This document shows, piece after piece, positions 52,082 through 60,330 of a DNA stretch of 64,000 nucleotides. Each line of letters starts with the position of its first letter. Within the stretch, counting starts at the first letter, position 1. A model generated the notes under the pieces. That model was not told where the DNA came from. It saw only the letters and a list, made by a program, of their open reading frames with translations, and ran no database searches. The translations under genes were made by a program, and so were the position numbers. Source of the stretch: Lepeophtheirus salmonis (lineage: Eukaryota; Arthropoda; Copepoda; Siphonostomatoida; Caligidae); contig NC_052138.2 in the NCBI RefSeq assembly GCF_016086655.4, positions 11,160,001 through 11,224,000 of the forward strand. The letters are read 5' to 3'.

Positions 52082-52116
52082 TATATATATATATTAAATG
52101 ACGTCACTTCCTCCTC
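52082..52116 (+). promoter_or_regulatory. Promoter of the snoRNA host gene: TATA-like run, CRE and 5'TOP start
   Basis: TATATATATATATT (52082-52094) is followed by a full cyclic-AMP response element TGACGTCA (52099-52106) and immediately by the pyrimidine tract CTTCCTCCTC (52107-52116). A transcript starting at the C of 52107 would carry a 5' terminal oligopyrimidine tract, the known signature of vertebrate snoRNA host genes and ribosomal protein genes. The assignment of the start is inferred. Confidence 0.55.
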
Positions 52117-52173
52117 ACGCTACAAATAGTAACTAAACTGTGTAGCCATTTTCCTAATGAAATTGTATTTCTT

Positions 52174-52248
52174 TGATTATGATGAGAACAAACCTTGCTC
52201 GATTGATGGATGGGAGCAAAATTATCAAACTCAACAGGGCTGATCCAA
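52174..52248 (+). ncRNA. Box C/D snoRNA 1 (intron 1), guide to 28S CCCUGUUGAG
   Basis: Box C ATGATGA at 52179-52185 and box D CTGA at 52240-52243. The guide before box D, ATCAAACTCAACAGGG, pairs with the conserved large-subunit rRNA segment CCCUGUUGAG[C]UUGA with one A-C mismatch if the rRNA has C there. By the rule of the fifth base upstream of box D, the methylated base would be the G of CCCUG. Paralogue of snoRNAs 5 and 6. A C'-like GGATGGG lies internally. Confidence 0.75.
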
Positions 52249-52410
52249 GAATACATTTCATTTGATTTCCCATCCTAAAAAGATAAGATTTAATCAATTT
52301 ATTATTATTTTTTTAGGTTCAAAACCCTACCCAATCTCCACTTTGTTCCTGACGACGAAGAGTCTTTTCTAAGGTATTTTGAGTTTTTTGTGTATTCACT
52401 ATTTTAATAT

Positions 52411-52492
52411 CTTAATTTGATGAAATTTGTAAATCCAACGCTGAATTAAGTTGATGTTAACTTATAAATCGAGCTTTTTGACACTGAAAATT
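52411..52492 (+). ncRNA. Box C/D snoRNA 2 (intron 2), double guide (18S and 28S)
   Basis: Box C TGATGA at 52418-52423, D' CTGA 52441-52444, C'-like TTGATGT 52451-52457, D CTGA 52484-52487. The D guide CGAGCTTTTTGAC pairs with 18S GUUAAAAAGCUCG (one G-U pair); the fifth-base rule marks the first A of AAAAA, a site I recall as methylated and guided by SNORD36/yeast snR47 in other eukaryotes. The D' guide AAATCCAACG pairs with 28S CGUUGGAUU near the A-loop, marking the second-to-last G of GUUGG-A. Both targets are highly conserved rRNA, which makes chance unlikely. Box C has T instead of R at its first position. Confidence 0.72.
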
Positions 52493-52663
52493 TCATTATT
52501 TTATTCACAACTCAAACTTTTTTTCTCCAAATATTAATGTATGACTATTTTATTCGTAGATATTATGGATTTGCTTATCATCTCTCAATCTGGATCCCAA
52601 GTCTAAGAACTTAACCTATAGGAGGTGTGTATATTATTTCTTAATGGATTTGTTCAATTTTAA

Positions 52664-52763
52664 ATATATCTGATGAGTGCATAGTTCATCTGAATAGATT
52701 TGTATCTACATATATTTGATGACAAAGCAATCCAAAATAGTCTTTCGCTCCTATCTGAATTAT
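52664..52763 (+). ncRNA. SNORD80: Box C/D snoRNA 3 (intron 3), SNORD80-like double guide
   Basis: Box C CTGATGA 52670-52676, D' CTGA 52690-52693, C' TTGATGA 52716-52722, D CTGA 52755-52758. The D guide TAGTCTTTCGCTCCTAT pairs with 28S AUAGG(G)GCGAAAGACUA and is nearly identical to the vertebrate SNORD77/SNORD80 guide. The D' guide GCATAGTTCA pairs with 28S UGAACUAUGC, the second target of the same vertebrate snoRNAs. Applying the fifth-base rule marks the second A of UGAA and the second G of AUAGG, the pair known for SNORD80. Having both guides in one RNA makes the identity firm; only the first base of box C departs from consensus. Confidence 0.85.
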
Positions 52764-52929
52764 CTTTTCATTATTTTGATTTCAGATTTGTCAATTTTAT
52801 AAACTAATTCTTGAATATTTTGTTTTTAGGCTTTAAAATTGAATTCAAAACATTCTAAATGGAATTTTCTGGTCTTGATTAGTGAGGTGAAGATAATAAT
52901 TTACAATTTCCTTGGTGAGTTATAATCAT

Positions 52930-53002
52930 ACAAATGATGACAAAATTGGAATTACCATTTGATCTTTATTGAAAACAAACCCAAGGCTGCTTTTATTGAA
53001 TA
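52930..53002 (+). ncRNA. Box C/D snoRNA-like element 4 (intron 4), box D degenerate
   Basis: Perfect box C ATGATGA at 52934-52940. No CTGA follows within 80 nt; the corresponding place ends ATTGAA. Its 3' part (52971-52998) is identical over 28 nt to the fragment at 35316, where a proper CTGA follows. I infer a snoRNA whose box D is TTGA or has decayed here. I do not recognise an rRNA target for the shared segment. Confidence 0.45.
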
Positions 53003-53091
53003 TGTTTGCAACATGTTCACTATTCGTTGATACATTCACAGCTTGCTTCTCGCTATTGGTGAGTATTTTAATGTGTAAATAATTAAATCAT

Positions 53092-53170
53092 ATTATATGA
53101 TGAGAAACAAATCTTTGCTTGATTTATGGATGAGAGCAAAATTGTCAAACTCAACAGGCCTGAAATTAAT
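53092..53170 (+). ncRNA. Box C/D snoRNA 5 (intron 5), paralogue of snoRNA 1
   Basis: Box C ATGATGA at 53097-53103 and box D CTGA at 53160-53163. Guide GTCAAACTCAACAGGC before box D targets the same 28S segment as snoRNA 1, with the base next to box D changed (C for G). The body (TTTGCTTGATTTATGGATGAGAG) is closely shared with snoRNA 6 and less with snoRNA 1. The intron flanks are also related to intron 6, so the exon-intron block was duplicated. Confidence 0.75.
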
Positions 53171-53372
53171 AACAACTTTATTAGTTTTCCCTTTTTTAAT
53201 GATTTTTACTGATTAGGGTTATTAATTTGCTATTGCAGGTTTGACGAAAGGAAACTGACAAATAGAAGTTCTTATTTTTTCAATTATCTCATATCTATGC
53301 TACAACATAACCATTAGCACAACTAGATCATTTACTATTGGTAAGGATTTTTTAGCTAATATAGTTAAGATA

Positions 53373-53449
53373 TTTTGTATGATGAGAAAAATCTTGCTTG
53401 ATTTATGGATGAGAGCAAATTTGTCAAACTCAACAGGCCTGATATCTGC
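53373..53449 (+). ncRNA. Box C/D snoRNA 6 (intron 6), paralogue of snoRNAs 1 and 5
   Basis: Box C ATGATGA at 53379-53385 and box D CTGA at 53439-53442, guide TTGTCAAACTCAACAGGC identical near box D to snoRNA 5. Intron starts at GTAAGG (53341) and ends at TATTTCAG (53516). Recent duplicate of snoRNA 5. Confidence 0.75.
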
Positions 53450-53649
53450 CATAAACCTTACAGAAGTTGTCTTATTAAGGATTTGTACTAATTAAGACTA
53501 TTAATTTCTATTTCAGGCTAGATGATGGGAAACTCTACAAAAGAATTTCAAGATTTGGTACTTTTTATAGATATTATATTTTGAAATCAAAACGTTAAAA
53601 ATTATTTTATAAATGAAATAAATAATATGAAATATAAATAAATTTTCTT

Positions 53650-54380
53650 TATTCTGCGTCTCATGATTGAATTAATATTTTATCGAAGAACTTATTTTTC
53701 TATTGCGCTTAAAGTCTTATGGTACAACTTACAACTTAGTTAACGGTGTTGAGGGATGCGAGTTTCACGGCGTCTTGTATTCTTTAAAAATGCTAATTCT
53801 GCAGTTACGAGTCGTTGTTGATCATTTCATTGGCTTGAACAATGGTAAAACTTTCCTTAACATCAAGGAATATATTGGAACCAATTCATGTCTAAATGGA
53901 ACGCACAAACTGAAGGACTTTAACCCTACTGTCTTCGAAAACTTGATCCCTCCATTGCCTAGGTTAATTATTTATATGACTGTAAAGTGTATTTAAGATA
54001 TATTATGTTGTCATCCAATCTTTCTTCCCTAATGGACATAAAAATTAACTCTTACAGTGGAAAGATTAAGATATTTATCTTCAACTATCCTAATTTTCTC
54101 GTTTCTAACAGATAAAAAAGAAAATCGTCTAATTTTAGCCATTTTTAGGAATTTTAAGTACATTTATGTATTTATTTCTCAATGGTTTGATTTAATTCAA
54201 ATATCAATGTTCACAAATTATATCAAATCGTATTTGATACAAATGTAAGTCTTTTTTTATTCTATAAGCCCTTCGATGAAGTTTAAGAAAGATTTATTTG
54301 AAATTTGTTCATTTTCTATAGTAATAATATCAACTTTGAGCCAGTCTTCGAATAGGCTAAGGCACTGCTTGAGCCTCCAA
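53650..54380 (+). other. Region between host gene and RFC4, with an unrecognised open frame
   Basis: A 97-codon open frame (53703-53996; starts from TTG, no good ATG) reads like protein in composition (for example HFIGLNNGKTFLNIKEY) and is followed by a donor-like CTAGGTTAAT. I do not recognise it; it could be an exon, a transposon remnant or chance. A 63-codon frame at 54057-54248 looks like chance. Confidence 0.25.
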
Positions 54381-54390
54381 AAATGATTTA

Positions 54391-54398
54391 TGACGTCA
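54391..54398 (+). promoter_or_regulatory. CRE (TGACGTCA) upstream of RFC4
   Basis: A full palindromic TGACGTCA about 290 nt upstream of the proposed 5'UTR donor of RFC4. An AP-1-like TGAGTCATGAG lies at about 54471-54481 and a half-site TGACGTAA at about 54624. The snoRNA host gene 2.3 kb upstream also has a TGACGTCA next to its start. Confidence 0.4.
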
Positions 54399-54681
54399 GA
54401 TAAAAGAGAAAAACATAACGAAAGCTCTAGGTTTCAGTTTCACTTTGATGTGTCCGTCTACCACTGCTCATGAGTCATGAGTAGTAGTTACTATATTTGG
54501 GTTATTAATTGTGTATAGAAGGATTTAAATAGGATTCAAAATATTGAAGATTGGCTATAATATCGGTGCGTTTAGCTATTGTGAGATTGTTGAAGTGTAT
54601 CGAAATAAGAAGTGTATTATTTTTATGACGTAATTGTCAGTTGATTTTTGGAGGGAATTTCTTCATTACTAAATCAGCTAG

Positions 54682-55104
54682 GTAAGTGCCAGTGGCTGGG
54701 GATTTTTTCCTCATATTTTGAATGGTGGACCTAATTTAACAATTTTTTAAATGATTGAAATTCTAATTTGTTGTTTCGTCTTTATACTATTTTCTAATAA
54801 TAATTATAATTTTATTGAATTAAATGTCTAATGGAATAATGTCAAGAAATTGAAACTAATGTTAATGTATAAAAGATGTCATGACAATGTGATTCTTGAT
54901 TCTTCTGATATGATTTATTAATAGATCATATTCTTTCATTGATATATAATCTTCCGATAATCACTATGTATTCTATTCTTCTTGTTTTCCGTATTTAATG
55001 CTAACTTCATTGCTACTCTTTATGAATATTAATCATACTTAAATAATCGTGTTCTTCCTGTTCCTAAGGCTAAATTTAAAAAAAATATTTTTTTTTTGTT
55101 ATAG
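54682..55104 (+). other. Probable 5'UTR intron of RFC4
   Basis: Strong donor CTAG/GTAAGT at 54682 and acceptor TTTTTTTTTGTTATAG ending at 55104, 54 nt before the start codon. The sequence between has no long frame and no snoRNA boxes. Arthropod housekeeping genes often carry such an intron; transcript data are lacking. Confidence 0.5.
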
Positions 55105-55158
55105 ATTAAACTTTTGGATTATTAAAATTTAAATAATAATAGATCAATAGGGATATAA

Positions 55159-56226
55159 ATGGATGCATTTCTTAAAACTGGCAAGATAGGAGTATCCAAG
55201 GATACTTCTGCCCCAAAAGCATCCAAGGTCTCAAAAGGCCCAGCTCCATGGGTTGAAAAATACAGACCTAAAACAGTAGATGATGTTGCCTACCAGGATG
55301 AGGTTATATTAGTCCTTAAGAAGTCATTACAGGGAGCGGATCTTCCCAATCTTTTATTTTATGGACCCCCAGGTACCGGCAAAACATCAACCATACTAGC
55401 AGCTTGTCGTGAATTGTTCGGAGATGCATACAAGGATCGTATTCTAGAGTTAAATGCTTCCGATGAACGAGGAATATCAGTTGTCAGACATAAAATAAAG
55501 AATTTTGCTCGACTAACGGCCGGAGGAACTCTTCCAAATGGGAAGTCCTGTCCTCCTTTTAAAGTTATCATTCTGGACGAAGCGGATTCGATGACAAAGG
55601 ATGCACAGTCTGCTCTTCGTAGAACTATGGAAAAGGAAGGAAAGTCCACAAAGTTTTGTCTTATTTGTAATTATGTTTCACGAATAATTGAGCCTCTAAC
55701 ATCTCGTTGTGCCAAATTCCGTTTTAAGCCCCTCGAAAAAAGCATTCTTGCTAAGCGTTTGAAGTTTATAGCTGAAAAGGAAATGCTTAATATTAAGGAC
55801 ACCAAGGCTATTGATGCATTTATACAGACTTCAGAGGGTGATCTTCGTCGCGCTATTACCTCCCTTCAATCATGCAGTCGATTTTCAGCTGGTAAACCCA
55901 TCACAGAGGAAATTATATTGGAAACTGCGGGTGTTATACCCGATGAATGGATTTCATTACTTAAAAAGGCATGTGTTTCTAATTCATATGAAAAAATCGA
56001 ATCATTTGTTGATGATCTCATAGCTGAAGGTTATTCTGCCTATCAATTATTCATTCAAATTCATGAATGGGTAATGTCCTCCGAAGATCATGACTTTAAG
56101 GATTTAGGAAAGGCTAAAATAGCTGAGGCACTTGCTGTGAATGAACATAGACTCTTGGAAGGATCGAATGAATATCTTCAAATAATGGATCTATGTTGTG
56201 TGATTATGAAAGAGATGAATAAGTGA
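55159..56226 (+). CDS. RFC4: Replication factor C subunit 4 (clamp-loader ATPase)
   Basis: 355 residues, close to the usual length of about 360. The protein is one of the five subunits of nuclear RFC, which opens the PCNA ring and loads it on primed DNA. It begins MDAFLK, like the MQAFLK of human RFC4, and PWVEKYRPK (30-38) is the RFC box II. Walker A GPPGTGKT is at 69-76, Walker B with VIILDEAD at 136-143, sensor 1 around NYVSR (171-175), the SRC arginine-finger motif at 182-184 and sensor 2 GDLRRAI at 227-233. RFC4-specific stretches GADLPNLLFYG, RRTMEKE and CLICNYVSRIIEPLTSRC are all present. The C-terminal collar helices (about 250-355) are complete. All catalytic residues are intact. The coding region has no intron, whereas many animal RFC4 genes have several; a probable 5'UTR intron argues against a retrocopy. 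The first ATG after the acceptor is used. Confidence 0.97.
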   Translation: MDAFLKTGKIGVSKDTSAPKASKVSKGPAPWVEKYRPKTVDDVAYQDEVILVLKKSLQGADLPNLLFYGPPGTGKTSTILAACRELFGDAYKDRILELNASDERGISVVRHKIKNFARLTAGGTLPNGKSCPPFKVIILDEADSMTKDAQSALRRTMEKEGKSTKFCLICNYVSRIIEPLTSRCAKFRFKPLEKSILAKRLKFIAEKEMLNIKDTKAIDAFIQTSEGDLRRAITSLQSCSRFSAGKPITEEIILETAGVIPDEWISLLKKACVSNSYEKIESFVDDLIAEGYSAYQLFIQIHEWVMSSEDHDFKDLGKAKIAEALAVNEHRLLEGSNEYLQIMDLCCVIMKEMNK

Positions 56227-56318
56227 TGTTTTTATATTGATACGATTTGGTGTATGTAAAGCTCATGTCATGAGGCTTAACAACTCAATCCCATGGAAAT
56301 TTTAAAGTATTAATGTAG

Positions 56319-56327
56319 CTTTAATTA
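56319..56327 (+). terminator. Possible polyadenylation signal of RFC4
   Basis: The variant ATTAAA occurs in TTTAATTAAAAAATATATT about 95 nt after the stop codon; no AATAAA is nearer. Weak evidence. Confidence 0.3.
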
Positions 56328-56472
56328 AAAAATATATTATGTAGGTTCAACTATTGTTTTTTTTGTTTTTTAGTTAGGTATGTAGATCTTTCAAGGACCT
56401 ATTATATTTATATATCATGTTATTTATTATCTTCGTCAATTGAAATGCATTTTAGATGGGAGATGCACGTTA

Positions 56473-56977
56473 GGGCGGGTTATTTTTTAACTTTTTTGAA
56501 TTTATATGACGGAAGAGTTGTCATGCGGTAAGAAAAAACCTATGCAAATTTGTATTGTACTACGATGAAATCTTTAGATTTCATATCTTTGAGCAACAAA
56601 GGCGGAAATTATGTATTTTATCAATTAATATTAAAGTATAACATTGTTTGTTATTTTGCATAAAACAATTTTGATAGACATTTTTTAATCTATATATCAC
56701 ATATTAATGAAGTTATTTTCTAAAGTCACCATGTGGAGCTAAAAGAAATAATAGGGTAACGAAATTTAAAACATTTATTTTGATCCTGCCTATCCGAAAA
56801 AGGAAAAAAAAGTTATGCTTGCTATAAGAAGTTCATCCAGATTTATCTATCGATTTTCTCCAAAGGTGACTTCACAAAAAATAACTTTATAAATATTTGA
56901 TTTTTTTCTTACCACATGACAACTCTTCCGCACTAGCTGTGATCGAAATTCAAAAGAAGTTGGAAGACAAACCACCC
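56473..56977. mobile_element. MITE-like element with 65-75-bp inverted ends
   Basis: GGGCGGGTTATTTTTTAACTT at the left is the inverse of AAGTTGGAAGACAAACCACCC at the right, and GGAAGAGTTGTCATGCGGTAAG (56511-56532) pairs with CTTACCACATGACAACTCTTCC (56909-56930). Both ends are flanked by TA, the target duplication of Tc1/mariner-type elements. No coding capacity. Lies only about 150 bp beyond the 3' end of RFC4. Confidence 0.7.
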
Positions 56978-57461
56978 TAAATTTATATTCTAGTAAAAAG
57001 TAACATCAACAAATTAATGTAGGTGATGTTAATGAGTAACGCAGTATGTTTGCATAATATATCAAATCATATAGATCTTGTCTTAAATTGTAAATGGATG
57101 GAGTTGGTGAGATGTGACATCTCTTATTGGATTTGTTAAAAAAAGGAACAACCAAACACTTATACTTACAAATACTTATACATGATATGTAATAAATGCT
57201 TGATTACATTTCTAATGAGATTGTTGAAGTGTCTATCTCACTAGCATTATACACGCATGCATAAACTCCCTTCCGGGATAATTCAGTTCACTTGCAATTT
57301 AGTTATTTCGCAGACACTTTTTGCGATAAATAGGAGCTTGTAGTTCGTGGAGTGGTGAATATTATAAAACAACCCATATTCTCATTTAAGATAATGTGGT
57401 ATATAAATTGCAAGTTGTATAAGCAGGTTGTACAAGTTAAAATCCATATGTAGAAGAAAAC

Positions 57462-57655
57462 TGGGGACAGTTGCAACACTTTGTTTATGGCTCAATTATT
57501 CCGAGGTGGTTTGACTAAGACTCGACAAATTTAAACAAAGTATACTTAAATATGTTTGCTATTGTGATGGGAATCCATTTAACTGTTATACTAGTAAATA
57601 GTTTTCCCACAAATTGCATTTGAATACAAGACGTCAAATGTTGCAACTGTCCCAG
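57462..57655. mobile_element. Short MITE-like element (about 190 bp)
   Basis: TGGGGACAGTTGCAACA at 57462 is inverted as TGTTGCAACTGTCCCA at 57639-57654. A further GGGACGGTTGCAA at 57662 suggests nesting or a partial second copy. No coding capacity. Confidence 0.6.
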
Positions 57656-57689
57656 TAGATAGGGACGGTTGCAAGAGTTAAAAAACATC

Positions 57690-58515
57690 GAATTTGAGCA
57701 AGGTTGTGCCTGCTTCATCTTCTGCAGTTTTATCGGTCCCAGTTCTTTAATTTCAACGGTCTCGGTTCAGCTTTATTGGTCTCGATTATTTGTTATACAG
57801 GCTGAGCTTGCTAACATTCTCTTAAAACAAGAGGATTTGCAAGAAAATTCGGTCCCAGGAATTGATATAAGATACAAATAGGGCCACAGCTACCTTAAAC
57901 ATATAGTGCCTCAAGTTACAGCAGGGGCCCCGAAAACTAAGGTTGCTTAAGAAAATGGTATTTTTCAAAAGGGGTGCAGGAAGATGGAGAAGTAAGTATT
58001 GATTTCAGTCTACACATACATGGTACACATTTTTGTATTAAGGGGACTCAGCTAAAAATGTATTAGTGTTGAGGGGGCCTTGGCATAGTAAAGTTTGGGA
58101 AAACCCTGGCTTAAGAAATATTATAATTATCATATTATAGGGCCCAGCAAGCTTAGTAGCGGACCTGGATCCATAATCTACCCACCACTTCCCTCTTTAT
58201 TTACACCGTCTGCTTCCTAAAACCACTTTTCCAGACCCATAAGAAGCTCTTAACTATTTGGAACTCAGATACAACTGCATCACCCTGGCGACATAAAAAC
58301 ATCATTGGAAAATGCTACAATTGCACAAAAAACTCAGAACATTGAATTATTGTTTTAAGCTAATTTATTTTTTATTACATTTATTGTATTTTCTCTATAT
58401 AGGATCAAAAGCGTAATAACCGAGACCGATAAGCAATATATTGCAGTCTCGGTTCGACTTTGTCGTTTACAGATATAGCAGTTTCAGAACCGAAAACACT
58501 AGACCGATATGGACA
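57690..58515 (+). repeat. Dispersed repeat family R1, copy 2
   Basis: 57968-58475 matches 42597-43060. In front are variants of CGGTCTCGGTTC (57720-57790), and behind a palindromic ACCGAGACCG...CAGTCTCGGT (about 58420-58453), which may be inverted ends of the element. No transposase seen. Confidence 0.6.
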
Positions 58516-58829
58516 CAATATTGAGTTTGAGTTAGAAATGAAAAAAAATAGACTAAATAATATTTATTGAGGAATCAGTATTTAGACTATTCATGATGTT
58601 GAATGATTAACTTTCAATATATATCGTTCTAGATTAAGATATAATAAGACTTATATTATAGATTGCTGATTGGTATTATGAATTGGATACATTTAATCAC
58701 AAAAAACTCTGTCTGAAGAAATATTCTGGATGTGCAGTGTGATTGTATAAAATAATAAAGTAAAATAGCGGTACTTATTGCAGCTGTCCCTTTGTACTGA
58801 GTGTTAATAATACCTCAAATTTATCCTTA

Positions 58830-59262
58830 CCAGGGGTGTCCGGAAATCAGAGATTTTGGGGGGCATGTTTTTTTTTTGTTTCTTTTAATTTCAAAAATTT
58901 ATGGCTATTCATAAAAAATTTCAAATATTAAATTTATTCAAAAAAGAATTCAAAATTCACAGCTATGTGCAAAAAATTGAATTTCTTGCAAAAAAATTTC
59001 AAAATGAAATTCATATATTAAATTTTTACAAAAAAAAAAAATGTACAGCTATTCACAAAAAAAAATGGATAGCTATCGACAAAGAATTATTTTTTTGCTC
59101 TTTTGCATAATTTGCCCGAAGGAAAAAAAATTTGACCCCCAATTTCACGTAAATTTTTTTCATTCTTATCAAAAAAAAGTTCTAGTAGAAAGCAAAAGTT
59201 TCTTAATTGAGGGAGGTGGGGGTTACAGACATTCTAGCCCTCCCCTTGCAGACGCCTCCTGC
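58830..59262. mobile_element. AT-rich non-autonomous transposon-like block
   Basis: Starts CCAGGGGTGTCCGGAAATC and ends CTTGCAGACGCCTCCTG, which are approximate inverse sequences. Inside are A-runs with AGCTATTCACAAAAAAA and ATTCAAAATTC. Same family as 3943-4517 and 59640-60330. Confidence 0.5.
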
Positions 59263-59639
59263 TCACTGATTGCATTTTGAATTTTTATCAAACAAATCAA
59301 CTGATAGCAAATGAAACAATATTTCAAATGATATCTGCTACAGGAAAAACAATTGCAAACTAATATTGTTACTCAAAATATTACTTGAACCCCTCAAAAA
59401 CACTAAAATTACTGATTTATCATGTATTTTATATTTACAAGTAATATAATTAACATGAACATTTGAACTTTATAATGTACCATAGAATACTCATAATTAA
59501 TTAATTAATCATTTTCATGGAAAAGTCCATCATCACAAGTTTGCTCACTTTTGGGCGTATGACCAAGCTTTTATATTATATGATATTGAGATTTTTTTTT
59601 TAAAGTTGCAACGTCCGAAATAAGGTGACACTCTTGGAA

Positions 59640-60330
59640 TCAATTTTCAAAACATGCCTGCAGGATTATATTTTTTTTGGGGTAGGGCTTGGTTTTTTTT
59701 TTTTTAAATTCAATTACTCTCAAAAAATTAAATTTATTTCCAAAAAAATTAAAATAATAAGTTTTGTGGGAAAAAAATTCAAAAACCCATAGCAATTCTC
59801 AAAAATTATTTGGATTATTGAATTTTTTTTCCAAAAAAATTAATAGTTGAAGTTTAATATTAATTTTTCGAAAAAAAATTTCAAAAATCCCAAATTCAAA
59901 AATTTAAAATATTAAATTTTTTCGAAAAATAAATTCAAAAATCCACAGCTCTTCACCAAATATTAAGTTCTTGGAAAAAAATTTTAAAAATCCAAAGCTA
60001 TTCTCAAAAAATTATTTTTTTTCATTGCTGTGGATTTTTGGATTTTTTTTTCGAAAAAATTTAATATTTTAAATTTTTGAATAGCTTGGGATTTTGGAAA
60101 TTTTTTTCCAAAAAATTAATATTAAACTTCAACTTTTAATTTTTTGGAAAAAAAAATTCAATAATCCATAGCTGTTCGCAGAAAATTAAATTTTTAGAGA
60201 AAAAAAATTCAGAAGTCAAATTTTTCGGAGAAAAATTTCAAAAATCCATAGCTATTCACAGAAAATTAAATTTTTTTGAAAAATTAAATTTTCTTGTAAA
60301 AAAAATCCCTGCGGACGTCCCTGTAGTTAA
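59640..60330. mobile_element. AT-rich block containing a long hairpin
   Basis: Ends CCCTGCGGACGTCCCTG near 60318, with the same texture as the other blocks. Within it 59829-59949 and 60027-60149 are near-perfect inverse copies (for example GTTGAAGTTTAATATTAATT against AATTAATATTAAACTTCAAC, and ATCCACAGC against GCTGTGGAT), separated by about 77 nt. The transcript would fold into a stem of about 120 bp. Confidence 0.65.

Larger units (their letters stand above)
52107..53640 (+). ncRNA. Non-coding host gene for six intronic C/D snoRNAs (GAS5-like organisation)
   Basis: Exons proposed from splice signals: 52107-52128, 52317-52373, 52560-52624 (weak donor GTGTGT), 52830-52914 (or from 52786), 53042-53058, 53239-53340 and 53517 to about 53640. 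Each of the six introns contains one box C/D snoRNA-like element about 50-90 nt before its acceptor, the spacing typical for intron-processed snoRNAs. The exons have no shared long reading frame. AATAAA at 53617-53622 can serve as the polyadenylation signal. Known vertebrate hosts of this type (GAS5, UHG) are spliced 5'TOP RNAs whose exons are not conserved while the snoRNAs are; GAS5 itself carries SNORD80, as this gene does. Exon 3 and exon 5 boundaries are the least certain. Confidence 0.65.

Noticed and set aside
52829..53640. A protein-coding gene made from the host-gene exons
   Set aside because: The exons have stops in all frames when joined, and the intronic snoRNAs explain the conservation better.
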